Shown: positions 26,315 through 35,120, numbered from the stretch's first letter. The stretch is 64,000 nucleotides of DNA from an uncultured Oscillospiraceae bacterium (GCA_947626315.1 CANQRQ010000005.1:1-64000), one strand, 5' to 3'. Translations and numbers: made by a program. The notes: generated from the sequence alone by a model not told the origin.

Positions 26315-26872
26315 ATGAAGAAGAATCTGGGGTCGCTGCTTGCGCTCTATCCAACGCCGGTCACCGTCATCGGGGCTATGAACGGCGAGAAGCCCACCTG
26401 GACTTTGGTGGCTCATGTGGGGATCATCGGCCACGACCGTATATTGGTCAGTCTTGCCGCGCCGCACTTTATCAACGGATGCATTAAAGAGACGAAAAAA
26501 CTCTCGATCAACCTTGTGAATGAAGAAATGCTGCCCTATGTGGATTACGTCGGCTCGGTCAGCGGCGCGAAAACGGACAAGTCCGCCGTATTTGCCTATG
26601 ACCTGGGAGACGCGGGAGCGCCGGTCATCCGCAGCTCTCCCCTGTCGTTGGAGTGCAGCGTCGAGGATATCTACAACACGCCAAATTTCGAGAGCTTCAT
26701 CTGCTCCATCGACAACACCTATGTAGCGGAGGAGCATCTGAACGAAAAAGGCAAGATCAATTACGACACCCTGAAGCCGGTGCTGTTTGAGTTCCCCACC
26801 TATCAGTATCTGAAAACCGGCGAGGTGATCGGCAAGTGCCTGACCCTCAAAAAGACGCCGGAGAAGGTTTAA
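26315..26872 (+). CDS. Flavin reductase-like (FMN-binding split barrel) protein
   Basis: A 185-residue cytoplasmic protein of the flavin reductase family, which binds FMN and often passes electrons from NAD(P)H to partners. Typical segments are YPTPVTVIGAMNGEKPTWTL near residue 12, the DRILVSLAAPHFINGCIKET strand-helix and a late SPLSLEC region. The start has AGGAGGGG upstream. It is the first gene of the five-gene redox operon behind the double-operator promoter. Its substrate cannot be inferred. Confidence 0.85.
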   Translation: MKKNLGSLLALYPTPVTVIGAMNGEKPTWTLVAHVGIIGHDRILVSLAAPHFINGCIKETKKLSINLVNEEMLPYVDYVGSVSGAKTDKSAVFAYDLGDAGAPVIRSSPLSLECSVEDIYNTPNFESFICSIDNTYVAEEHLNEKGKINYDTLKPVLFEFPTYQYLKTGEVIGKCLTLKKTPEKV

Positions 26873-26897
26873 AAGCAGCGGGAAAGGAGCTTTTCAG

Positions 26898-27230
26898 ATG
26901 GCGATCACCATGAATCTGTATTATACCGGCCAGGGCGGGAGCGCCCGGCGCTTTGCGGAGGAGATGACCTCCAGCGGCCTGGTCCGGGAGATCAGGGCAG
27001 AGGAGGGCAACCTGCGCTACGAGTATTTCTTCCCCATGGAGGACGCGGAGACGGTGCTTCTCATCGACAGCTGGCAGGGTCAGTCCGCACTGGACCTGCA
27101 CCACGCCTCCCCCATGATGGGGCGCATCGCGGCGCTGCGGGAGAAGTACGATCTGCACATGAAAGCGGAGCGCTATCTCTCCGACGAGGGCGGCTCTGCT
27201 GCCCAGGACGAGAAGTTCCTCCGCCGGTAA
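26898..27230 (+). CDS. ABM-domain protein (putative quinol monooxygenase, YgiN-like)
   Basis: A 110-residue ferredoxin-like alpha-beta barrel protein of the antibiotic-biosynthesis-monooxygenase superfamily. Family features are EGNLRYEYFFPMEDAETVLL followed by WQGQSALDLHHASPMM, where the His residues line the pocket. Members oxidise quinols or other phenolics without a cofactor, or have unknown function. It lies 25 bp after the flavin reductase gene. The substrate is unknown. Confidence 0.82.
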   Translation: MAITMNLYYTGQGGSARRFAEEMTSSGLVREIRAEEGNLRYEYFFPMEDAETVLLIDSWQGQSALDLHHASPMMGRIAALREKYDLHMKAERYLSDEGGSAAQDEKFLRR

Positions 27231-27251
27231 AACAGAATGGAGGAACAAAAA

Positions 27252-27959
27252 TTGAAGAATAAAACTACCTTTTCGCTCCGTGCCACGCGTGGTGTGGCTG
27301 CCTTTCTGGTGATTCTCACCGTGTTCTCTCTGGCGGCCTGCGGCCGCAGCGAAACGGTCTTTGAGGATAGTACGCCGGCCCCGGTTATCGACGCGGCTCC
27401 CTCCGAGCCTGTAAGCGCGGAAGAGCAGAGCGAACCGGAACCGGAGCAGACGGCGGCTCCGGCTGATGCGCCGGAGGGCAGCAAAATCCTGGTGGCCTAT
27501 TTCTCCGCCACGAACAACACCGAGGGTGTGGCGCAGAAGCTGGCCGACTGCCTCGGTGCCGACCTCTACGAGATCACGCCGGAGCAGCCCTATACAGCGG
27601 AAGATCTGGATTACGGCAATTCCCAAAGCCGCACGTCGGTGGAAATGGATGATCCAAATGCCCGCCCCGCCATCTCCGGCTCGGTAGAAAACATGGAGCA
27701 GTACGACATTGTGTTCGTGGGTTACCCCATCTGGTGGGGCGAAGCGCCGCGGATCATGAGCACCTTTATCGAGAGCTATGATCTCTCCGGCAAGACCCTG
27801 GTCGCATTCTGCACCTCTGCCAGCAGCGGCTTCGGCAGCAGCGATTCCGCTCTGCGGGCAGCTTCCGGCGAGGCAGCTTGGCTGGACGGACACCGCTTCT
27901 CCGCAGGCGCTTCCGCGGAAGATATTCTGGCCTGGGCAAACGGGCTGGGACTCAACTGA
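27252..27959 (+). CDS. Flavodoxin-domain lipoprotein
   Basis: The start TTG 27252 is favoured by GGAGG eight bases upstream; ATG 27237 overlaps that site. The 235-residue product has a signal peptide with lipobox SLAAC (Cys 28), then an acidic Pro/Glu-rich linker. A full flavodoxin fold begins near residue 77: the FMN phosphate loop FSATNNTEG, the flavin loop GYPIWWGEAPR, and FCTSASSGFGSS. Flavodoxins normally work in the cytoplasm, so a lipid-anchored, outward-facing one is unusual. It would need FMN outside the cell or loaded before export. Confidence 0.88.
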   Translation: MKNKTTFSLRATRGVAAFLVILTVFSLAACGRSETVFEDSTPAPVIDAAPSEPVSAEEQSEPEPEQTAAPADAPEGSKILVAYFSATNNTEGVAQKLADCLGADLYEITPEQPYTAEDLDYGNSQSRTSVEMDDPNARPAISGSVENMEQYDIVFVGYPIWWGEAPRIMSTFIESYDLSGKTLVAFCTSASSGFGSSDSALRAASGEAAWLDGHRFSAGASAEDILAWANGLGLN

Positions 27960-27989
27960 ACTTTCTACCAAGTGATGGAGGTGTTAAAA

Positions 27990-29069
27990 TTGAAACGGCA
28001 TTGTTCTCTTTTGACCGTTTTACTTCTTGCGGTCTCCCTGTTTTTCACCGGCTGCGGACAGAACGCCGCGCCAGAGGCTGACGGAAATCCAGTAACAGAA
28101 AGCCCGCAAACGCAGGCGGAGAGTATGGAGCCGTCCGCTCCCCCGGTGCAGCCGGCAGAGGCAGAGGAAAGCTCTTCCTCCGAAAATCGGGACGGAGGAT
28201 CTCCCGTTGTGTACTTCACTTCTGATATCAGCGCGGAAGGGATGCTGGCAATTTATGAAGTCCTGGGCTGGACGCCCACCGGCAGCGTGGCGGTGAAGCT
28301 CTCCACCGGCGAGCCTCCGGCCAGCAATTATCTGGACCCGCAGCTCATTAAAGATGTAGTGGAGGCTGTGGACGGAACCATCGTAGAGTGCAATACTGCT
28401 TATGGCGGCTCCCGCTCACAGACAGCTATGCACTATCAGGTGGCGGAGGATCACGGTTTTACTGCAATCGCAGATTTTCAGATCCTCGACGAAAACGGCT
28501 CCATGACGCTGCCCGTGGAGGGCGGCAGTGTGCTGACGGAAAACTATGTGGGCGCGGCATTTGCCGATTATGATTCCTATCTTGTCCTCTCCCACTTCAA
28601 AGGCCATGCCATGGCAGGCTACGGCGGCGCGATCAAAAATATCTCTATCGGTCTTGGTTCCAGTGAGGGAAAGGCATGGATTCACAGCGGCGGGACCGGC
28701 GGCAGTATGTGGAGCGGCGACCAGGACGCCTTTCTGGAAGCCATGGCGGAGGCGGGAAAGTCCGTGTCCGACTACCTTGGGAACAGAGAGCGGATCGCCT
28801 ATATCAGTGTGATGAACCGCCTATCCGTGGACTGCGACTGCGATGGCAATCCCGCCGAGCCGGATATGCACGACATCGGTATTCTGGCGTCCACCGATCC
28901 TGTGGCGCTGGATCAGGCTTGTATCGATCTGGTCTATGCGCAGAAGGACGGCGACGGCGCCTCTTTGGTACAGCGCATTGAATCCCGAAACGGTCTGCAT
29001 ACATTGGAACACGCCGAGGAAATCGGCCTGGGCAGCCACACCTACGATTTGGTGAACATAGATGAGTGA
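27990..29069 (+). CDS. DUF362-domain lipoprotein
   Basis: The start TTG 27990 has GGAGG eight bases before it. A signal peptide with lipobox FFTGC (Cys 22) is followed by a Pro/Glu/Ser-rich linker and then a DUF362 domain: AVKLSTGEPPASNYLDPQLI, HFKGHAMAGYGGAIKNISIG, and SVDCDCDGNPAEP then DIGILASTDPVALDQAC. DUF362 proteins are often fused to ferredoxin domains; none is attached here. The DCDC motif could bind a metal. The function of the family is not established. It overlaps the permease gene by eight bases. Confidence 0.85.
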   Translation: MKRHCSLLTVLLLAVSLFFTGCGQNAAPEADGNPVTESPQTQAESMEPSAPPVQPAEAEESSSSENRDGGSPVVYFTSDISAEGMLAIYEVLGWTPTGSVAVKLSTGEPPASNYLDPQLIKDVVEAVDGTIVECNTAYGGSRSQTAMHYQVAEDHGFTAIADFQILDENGSMTLPVEGGSVLTENYVGAAFADYDSYLVLSHFKGHAMAGYGGAIKNISIGLGSSEGKAWIHSGGTGGSMWSGDQDAFLEAMAEAGKSVSDYLGNRERIAYISVMNRLSVDCDCDGNPAEPDMHDIGILASTDPVALDQACIDLVYAQKDGDGASLVQRIESRNGLHTLEHAEEIGLGSHTYDLVNIDE

Positions 29070-29976
29070 GGTCGCCCAAGTTCTGCAAAGAGAGTTTGTC
29101 TACATTCAATATTACTTCCTACTCCAGCTCCGGCAGATCGCCGGGTACTGGGTCCTGGGCATGGTCGTCGGCTCCTTGGTTTCGGTGTTCGCAAAGGACG
29201 CCATTCACGGGGCCTTCGACCGCATCCGGGATAAAAAGTGGGGGCTGTGGGGCGTCGTCCTGGCAAGCCTGTTAGGCGTTGCCTCCCCGCTTTGTATGTA
29301 CGGCACGATTCCCATTGCGGCGTCCTTTTCCAAACACGGGATGCGGCACGACTGGCTGGCGGCGTTTATGATGTCCAGTGTTCTTCTGAACCCGCAGCTC
29401 ATCATGTATTCCACCGCTTTGGGACCTGTGGCACTGACCATCCGCATCGTATCCTGCACGGTCTGCGGCATCGCGGCGGGGATCGTAGTACATATCTTTT
29501 ACAATGACAAGCCGTTTTTCAACTTTGAGGGCTTCGAGCCTCGGGCAAGCCATGATACCCACCCAAATCTGTTCCTGCGATTTCTCTTTAATCTCGGCAG
29601 AAACATCAAAGCGACAGGGCTGTACTTTCTGCTTGGCGTGCTGCTCTCGGCCCTGTTCCAGCGATATGTCCCGGCGGACAAATTTGCCGCCCTGTTCGGG
29701 GAGGCAAACGAGGGCTTTGGCGTCCTGATGGCGGCGACCATCGGCGTTCCGCTATATGCCTGCGGCGGCGGGACGATCCCGCTGATCCGGGAATGGCTCA
29801 TGATGGGCATGAGCATGGGAAGCGCCTCGGCTTTTATGCTCACCGGCCCCGCCACAAAGATCACCAATCTGGGCGCGCTTAAGATTGTGCTGGGAACGAA
29901 GCGGTTTTTACTGTATCTCGCTTTCGTGATGGCGTTTTCTCTGGTAACAGGTTTGATCGTCAATACCGTAATATAA
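29062..29976 (+). CDS. ArsP_1/YraQ-family permease
   Basis: A 304-residue membrane protein with about eight helices in two similar halves. Each half carries a family motif with Cys: SPLCMYGTIPIAASF near residue 75 and YACGGGTIPLIREW near 232. ArsP-type members export organoarsenicals; many relatives have no known substrate. Its start overlaps the DUF362 gene, so the two products may act together at the membrane. The two Cys-GTIP motifs suggest a soft-metal or thiol-type cargo, but that is inference. Confidence 0.85.
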   Translation: MSEVAQVLQREFVYIQYYFLLQLRQIAGYWVLGMVVGSLVSVFAKDAIHGAFDRIRDKKWGLWGVVLASLLGVASPLCMYGTIPIAASFSKHGMRHDWLAAFMMSSVLLNPQLIMYSTALGPVALTIRIVSCTVCGIAAGIVVHIFYNDKPFFNFEGFEPRASHDTHPNLFLRFLFNLGRNIKATGLYFLLGVLLSALFQRYVPADKFAALFGEANEGFGVLMAATIGVPLYACGGGTIPLIREWLMMGMSMGSASAFMLTGPATKITNLGALKIVLGTKRFLLYLAFVMAFSLVTGLIVNTVI

Positions 29977-30028
29977 AGAGCCTTGACCTCTCCTGAACAG
30001 GAACCGGGTGAGGTTCTAATCTGTTCGA

Positions 30029-30110
30029 CCCAGGCAAAGAAATTTTCACTTGCCTGGGCTGCTTGCAGCACCGCACCGTTTGCGGCGCAGTAGACAATGA
30101 ATAAGCCGGG
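30029..30110. repeat. Dispersed repeat unit, copy 1
   Basis: Hairpin CCCAGGCAA/TTGCCTGGG, then CACCGTTTGCGGCGCAGTA (30074-30092) and AATAAGCCGGGA. Related units are at 30909-30984 and 35431-35472. I do not recognise the family. Confidence 0.7.
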
Positions 30111-30136
30111 AGAGGGCGGCCTCCTCCCGGCTTAAA
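30101..30136. terminator. Terminator between the permease and the secreted protein
   Basis: Hairpin TAAGCCGGGAGAGG / CCTCCTCCCGGCTTA with a short loop. It lies between convergent genes and can serve both. Confidence 0.6.
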
Positions 30137-30147
30137 TTGTAATGTCC

Positions 30148-30798
30148 TCATCCCTGTGCGCCGCAAGTGGCGCAGACAGTCCCGACGACAATTTCCTGGT
30201 CGTATGCCGGTTGAACGATAACCGTTTCGTAGTGAGCTGTCTCAGGAGTGCCCTCCACCCATACCTGGTCACAGCGGACATCGGTAGTGAAACCGCCGTG
30301 CTGCTCCGAGCCTCCGGCGTGAGCGTGAGTGAGCCAGCCGTCATAAGAGGTAAATGCTTCACCGCAGCGGCAGACCATCACCTCGTATGAGCCGCCCTCA
30401 AAATGTCCTTCTGTTCCGGGTACATCCACGACCTTGACTTCTTCCACGACCGCCTCATAGTGAACGGTCGTTTTAACAGGGACCCATTCGTGGACATGGG
30501 CTGGAGCCGGAGCAGAAGCAGAGACCGGAATTTCATAGTCAGGTTCCAGCTGGCTGCTATACGGCAGAGCTTCAGCGGTAGGCGCTATCATTTCAGGCAC
30601 AGCGGTAACTTCCGGCGTGGGTAATGGGGACGGCGTTACAGCCTGTGCTGGAGGAATAGACTTTGCTTCCAAACTGTTTTCCATGACAGCAGGTACGGGG
30701 TTTATTTCTTCACCCTGCATTTCCGTCACAGTGCTTTTGCCAGGACAAGACAGCATAAAAATACCGGCAGCGAACAGGACCGCAATACTCTTTTTCAT
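30148..30798 (-). CDS. Secreted Cys/His-rich protein of unknown function
   Basis: A 216-residue protein with a signal peptide that may be lipidated (FMLSC). A Pro/Ala/Glu-rich spacer is followed by a repeated module with possible zinc ligands: HVHEWVPVKTTVHYEAVVEE, VMVCRCGEAF...H.H, then a second run AHYETVIVQPAYD ending in VCATCGAQG. Paired CxC/CxxC with His suggests small metal-binding domains. I have seen similar HEWVPVTKTVHHEAV-type proteins in gut Clostridia, but no function is known to me. It is inside the island and transcribed opposite to the redox operon. Confidence 0.6.
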   Translation of the reverse strand: MKKSIAVLFAAGIFMLSCPGKSTVTEMQGEEINPVPAVMENSLEAKSIPPAQAVTPSPLPTPEVTAVPEMIAPTAEALPYSSQLEPDYEIPVSASAPAPAHVHEWVPVKTTVHYEAVVEEVKVVDVPGTEGHFEGGSYEVMVCRCGEAFTSYDGWLTHAHAGGSEQHGGFTTDVRCDQVWVEGTPETAHYETVIVQPAYDQEIVVGTVCATCGAQG

Positions 30799-30896
30799 GT
30801 GGTACCCTCCTTCAAAAAAGTTTTGGAAATCGCGCGATTTCGATGTTTTGTGGATAGTACCATAGTGAAAAGATTATTGCAAGTTATTTTTCTCAG
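30799..30896 (-). promoter_or_regulatory. Promoter region of the secreted protein, with a repeated 21-bp core
   Basis: Minus strand: -35 TTGCAA, 17-bp spacer, -10 TACTAT. The -10 lies in a 21-bp sequence (30846-30866, plus-strand core TGTGGATAGTACCATAG) found again at 20832-20852 outside the island. Confidence 0.5.
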
Positions 30897-30908
30897 TGAG
30901 AAAACCAT

Positions 30909-30984
30909 CGGCCCAGGCAGTTCTCGTGCCTGGGCCATTTGCAGCACCTCACCGTTTGCGGCGCAGTAACCAAAGAAGAGTCCG
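30909..30984. repeat. Dispersed repeat unit, copy 2
   Basis: Hairpin GGCCCAGGCA/TGCCTGGGCC, then CAGCACCTCACCGTTTGCGG and CGCAGTAACCAAAGAA. Same layout as the copy 880 bp to the left. Confidence 0.7.
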
Positions 30985-32003
30985 CCGAAGAATTCTTTGT
31001 AAGAACAGGTTCGCCCTCGCAGTTTTTTCGGGAGGGACAGTGGTAGAAATTTTTCTCCCAGGGGTAAATATAAATTACACCCACGAATTTTGAGAGCCGT
31101 TCTTTTTCGTGTGGTGTCCATCATGGAAAAACAAAGTGAGGCCCGTCAAAAAATCTGCAGGAGGTAAAAATTTGAAAGAATCCGTTTACGAAATTCATGA
31201 AGGAGACAACTGAGTACATGGAGAAAAAATTTTCCCTCTCCTGTCTATCCAGGATGCCGTAGAAAACTACCAGGAGCGGCAGCGTCAAAAAGCAATACGC
31301 CGCAGAGGACTACAACAACCAGCACTCGGACAAGCTCATCACGGTAGCAGAGGACGATCGACTGTTCCCACGCCGTGAGGCCGCAGGATGCCGCGTGTGC
31401 GTTCTTTCGTTTCCCGGAGGGCGAGTACACATCCGTGACAGTCTGCGCAAGGTGGGCGCAAATTGGGCCGGTCGAAAACGACGCAGGAGAAAGCAGCGGG
31501 GTCGTAAACGACCCGCAAGTGCTCACTTCTGCCCGCAGTGCGGGCAGTTTTGGCCCTTTCTCAAGGGCGTTGTAAATTCAAAAATTTTTGGAAAAGGGCG
31601 TTCCGATATGGAAGAAAAGCCCGGAATTTCAAGAAAAAACACAGGCGTTCCTGACGCCGAAATGGGCGGTTTTTGCCATCATTCAGAAAAATCGAAGTTT
31701 TCCCTCTGATTGGTGCCCGTTGGAAAAGAGAGGATAGCGGAACGTGAAAATTTTTCAGACACAGCTGTCCTGGTATGTCCTATCGATCCGTCACAAAGTC
31801 ATCTGTGTCCGTATGCGGGATCACCTGCGTGAGGTGCTGGAGAAGCAACAGTTTCAGTTGATCAAGGTCCACATCTATAAAAGAGGCCGTGCCACAAACA
31901 AATCGTGTGCTGATTTCAGAGGCAAAAATTTTTGTTGAGTTTGGGTATGGCTATTTCTCAAAGTTGTGGTATTGTGTGTTGCTGCGAAGGAGGCGAACAG
32001 AAA
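30985..32003. other. Decayed coding sequence, no intact gene
   Basis: Several short frames with good ribosome binding sites stop early (for example near 31168 and 31200). From about 31290 a frame reads KQYAAEDYNNQHSDKLITVA, then EDDRLFPRREA, which looks like a broken gene I cannot name. A 64-codon frame at 31744-31938 also has no recognised relative. Composition is uneven and AT-rich in places. I read this as mobile-element debris before the integrase. Confidence 0.5.
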
Positions 32004-33284
32004 ATGGCAAAGAAAAGAGCAGCCGGCGAGGGCAACATCAGGAAACGCAAAGACGGTCGATGGGAGGGGCGATACGTTGCCGGACATGACGAAAACGGAA
32101 AACCTATCCGCAAAAACGTCCTGGGCAGGACCCAGGCGGAGGTGCGTGAAAAACTCAAAGCGGCTATCGAGCTGGCTCACCGGCTGGATATAAGCAAGGC
32201 TGAGGACTATACCGTGGAGAAGTGGGTGAACATCTGGTTCGAGCTGTACTCCAAACCCAATATCAGGGAGAACACGCAGGAATACTACCGCCGGTTCATT
32301 GACCTGCACATCATCCCGCACATCGGGAACATCAAGCTGACCAAGCTCACCAGCCGGGACATACAGAAAATGTACAACGACGTGCGAGAGCATGGCCGCA
32401 CAAGGAAAGAGCAAAAGGACAAGACGCCGGGACTCAGCAACTCCTATGTGCGTGGCATCCATACTATGCTGCACAACTGCCTGGGCCGGGCGGTGAAGGA
32501 GAAGCTGATTCCCAGCAATCCCTGCGATGACTGCATCCCTCCAAAGATTCTGAAGAAGGAGATGAAGATCCTCAAGCCGGAGGACATGGCCGCGTATCTG
32601 AGGGAAGCGGAAAACCGAGGCGTGCTGCCCATGTTCTTCCTGGTGCTCTGTACCGGACTGCGGCGGGGAGAAATCTCCGCTCTGCAATGGGAGGACCTGG
32701 ACATAGAGAGAAAGATACTCACAGTCAACAAGCAGGCCGCGGCAGCAAAAGGCGGCGGAGTCAAGGTGGTGCCGCCCAAGACAGAAACCTCCGTCCGGCA
32801 GATCTCCGTCTCCCAGCAGGTGATCGACCTGCTCAAGCAGGAGCACGAAAAGCACCCGGATAATCCCATCATGTTCCCGTCGCCGGTGAACGGCGGGATG
32901 TGGTACCCGGATGCCATCAATCGCCTGCACCAGAGGATATTAAAGAGCGCCGGGCTGGAGCGCGTCAGACTGACCATGAGGATGCCAGGCCCACACAAGT
33001 GTGGTCCCGGCCATCGGTCATGGTCAGCCTGCCTTTTCCCATAAAAGCTTTCGCTTTTATGGGAGCCCTTTTAGCTGCACAACTTGAGGCATACCTTCGC
33101 CTCGGTCGCTCTGCAAAACGGCGTGGACATCAAGACCGTCTCCAGTATGCTGGGACACTTCGACGCGGGCTTCACCCTGCGGACCTACACCCACGTCACG
33201 ACCAGATCGCAGGAGCAGGCGGCGGCGAAGATGGGGGTGCTGATTGGGGCGAACGTGTTAGAAAAGTCTACCAGTTATAACTAA
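32004..33284 (+). pseudogene. int: Tyrosine recombinase (integrase) interrupted by a 105-bp insertion
   Basis: The start ATG 32004 follows AAGGAGG. It has an AP2-like arm-binding N-terminus (GEGNIRKRKDGRWEGRYVAG), a SAM-like core-binding domain (about 60-170) and a catalytic domain with Arg in CTGLRRGEISALQWEDLD. The conserved HxLR box is cut: VRL is followed by 105 extra bases holding an in-frame TAA (33042-33044), then HNLRHTFASVALQNGVDIKT, the GH box and the Tyr in LRTYTHVTT. Without the insertion the frame is fully open. Typical of integrases that target tRNA genes, it is the natural candidate for moving the flanking island, but as written it is inactive. Confidence 0.88.
32973..33077. 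mobile_element. 105-bp hairpin insertion within the integrase gene
   Basis: It contains a long imperfect stem CTGACCATGA (32970-32979) / TCATGGTCAG (33018-33027) enclosing CCACAC/GTGTGG. A second stem is CCCATAAAAGC/GCTTTTATGGG. It is flanked by the codon CTG at 32970-32972 and again at 33075-33077, both in frame. It fits a tiny palindromic element with a 3-bp target duplication. Confidence 0.7.
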
Positions 33285-33316
33285 AAAGGCCGCGGGACTG
33301 CGTGTTCCACGGCCTT
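33283..33316 (-). terminator. Terminator of the acyl-CoA ligase gene
   Basis: Hairpin AAGGCCGCGG / CCACGGCCTT; on the minus strand it is followed by TTTTTAG. It also lies just past the integrase stop on the other strand. Confidence 0.7.
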
Positions 33317-33356
33317 GGGGCGTTAGGCAATTGCTTACAAAGAGCAACGGGATGAT

Positions 33357-35102
33357 TTATTGAACGATGAAATGGCTTTTTTCCTCTGCATATTGCAGAG
33401 ATTCTTTTTCAATAGCTTTATAATCGATTTTATGAATCTTCGTAAGAGGGAATGTGGATCTAATCACATAGAGATAAGGTACATTAAAATTGGGAAGTTT
33501 GTTCTTAATTAGTCTATCAGCCTCTTGAATGGCTTTTCCAACATCGCATCCCTGCTTCAAGATGATATGCGCTATGGGAACATGGCATTCAATCGGATTT
33601 GGCATTTGGACAACAACGCAGTTTTCTATATCAGATACAGAGGAAATAATTGCTTCAACAGAGGAGGGAAAGATCTTGTTGCCACTTCGGACAATCATAC
33701 GCTTAAGTCTGCCATCAATGAAGATGTTGCCGTTGCTGTTGACCCGTCCAATATCGCCTGTGTGGACCCATACAGTTCCATCTGCGTGATACTTGATCAC
33801 TTCACTTGTGGCAGTAGCGTTATGATAATACTCAAGCATCATTGTCGGGGATTGAATACATATTTCACCTTGATGATCATACGGTAGTTCTTCACCGGTG
33901 TCCGGGTCAAATGCAGAGACGATGTTTTTTACATAGGGGATGCCAACACTGCCCAGCTGATATGAAGCGTCGGTGGAGTAACACGCGGCAGCCGCGACCT
34001 CTGTCATTCCATATCCTTGAGCGATCTTGTGCGTACACCCATGCGCAGCAAAAAAATCATTGATTCTTTCCTCAAGTTCTATGTTTAGAACATCACCGCC
34101 CGATATGGGTGATTTAATAAATGACAAGTCAGATTTTTGTGTCAATTCACTGGTTATAAAGTAATCCCACAATATGGGCCCCGCCAGCACATGGTTTGGT
34201 TGATATTTCATCATCAGCTTTGGGAAATCTTGTGGAGTGAATGTTGGGATAAGGACATTTCTAAATCCTAAAAACAGAGGGTCATGGATTGCATTTACCA
34301 AACAATAGGCAGTAAAAGGTGGAAGAAAGGTTAAGAAGCGGTCCCCTTCTTTTACATCATACCCGGAAATTTTCTGTGTCAGGGCCATTACATTAAAATT
34401 CTCATTTGTCAATACGACACCCTTGGGAACACCGGTCGTCCCGCCTGTATGTACAATTGTTATTGGTGAATTCGGTAGATAGGGTGCATCAATACATCCA
34501 CTGAAAGATTTACCTTTAGAAAGGAAATTTTTCCATGTTAGGAACTTGTTCTCTTTTTCTCGTTTGTTATTTGACTTGATTTTTGAAATTGCTCTTATAT
34601 AAAATGGGAGAGACTCTATCGGAGAAATGATAATCACAGATTCAATCGCTGTTTGTTCCATGACTTCTTCAGCAACAGGTACACACATGTCGATTGTGAA
34701 AAGAAACTTTGAGTTGGTCAATCTGATCTGGTTTGCAAATTCGTCAGTTTTAAGACGAGGGTCTATGGCGTTTGATATGGCCCCAATCCTGTTTAAAGCG
34801 TAAAAAATGTAGACCATTTCCGGAATCATTGGGAGCGCCAATGTCACTATATCTCCACGTTTAACGCCGAGAGCCAACAAGGACTTGGCTGCAGCCTCTA
34901 TATTAAAAAACAGGGTATTGTATTTGATTTTAACCCCGAAGAATTCTAAAGCAACATCATTGGGGCTTCCTTTGCGATTTTCATGGACAAATTCGAAAGC
35001 ACTCTTTTCCGGGACAGAAGCATGAGTAGCTTCAGCTGGATAGTATTTCAGCCATGGTCTGTCAATAGATGGGTAGCCGGTTTTTAATTTCTCTTCTGGC
35101 AT
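33357..35102 (-). CDS. AMP-forming acyl-CoA ligase (long-chain fatty-acid type)
   Basis: A 581-residue ANL-superfamily adenylating enzyme that activates a carboxylic acid with ATP, then transfers it to CoA. Motifs in order: A3 P-loop HTGGTTGVPKG near residue 215, A5 QGYGMTEVA near 357, A7 HTGDIGRV near 459, and A10 Lys in PLTKIHKIDYKAIE near 562. All are intact. Codon use is clearly more AT-rich than in neighbours, which points to transfer. It stands alone, with a 177-base structured leader. The acid it uses cannot be read from the sequence; FadD-like or a specialised carrier-linked ligase are both possible. Confidence 0.88.
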   Translation of the reverse strand: MPEEKLKTGYPSIDRPWLKYYPAEATHASVPEKSAFEFVHENRKGSPNDVALEFFGVKIKYNTLFFNIEAAAKSLLALGVKRGDIVTLALPMIPEMVYIFYALNRIGAISNAIDPRLKTDEFANQIRLTNSKFLFTIDMCVPVAEEVMEQTAIESVIIISPIESLPFYIRAISKIKSNNKREKENKFLTWKNFLSKGKSFSGCIDAPYLPNSPITIVHTGGTTGVPKGVVLTNENFNVMALTQKISGYDVKEGDRFLTFLPPFTAYCLVNAIHDPLFLGFRNVLIPTFTPQDFPKLMMKYQPNHVLAGPILWDYFITSELTQKSDLSFIKSPISGGDVLNIELEERINDFFAAHGCTHKIAQGYGMTEVAAAACYSTDASYQLGSVGIPYVKNIVSAFDPDTGEELPYDHQGEICIQSPTMMLEYYHNATATSEVIKYHADGTVWVHTGDIGRVNSNGNIFIDGRLKRMIVRSGNKIFPSSVEAIISSVSDIENCVVVQMPNPIECHVPIAHIILKQGCDVGKAIQEADRLIKNKLPNFNVPYLYVIRSTFPLTKIHKIDYKAIEKESLQYAEEKSHFIVQ

Positions 35103-35120
35103 GATTTAATCCTCCATAAA

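Noticed and set aside
31245-31709. Short frames in the pre-integrase region as possible defence or toxin genes
   Set aside because: None has a domain I recognise, a good start site or a believable length; composition and early stops point to decay.
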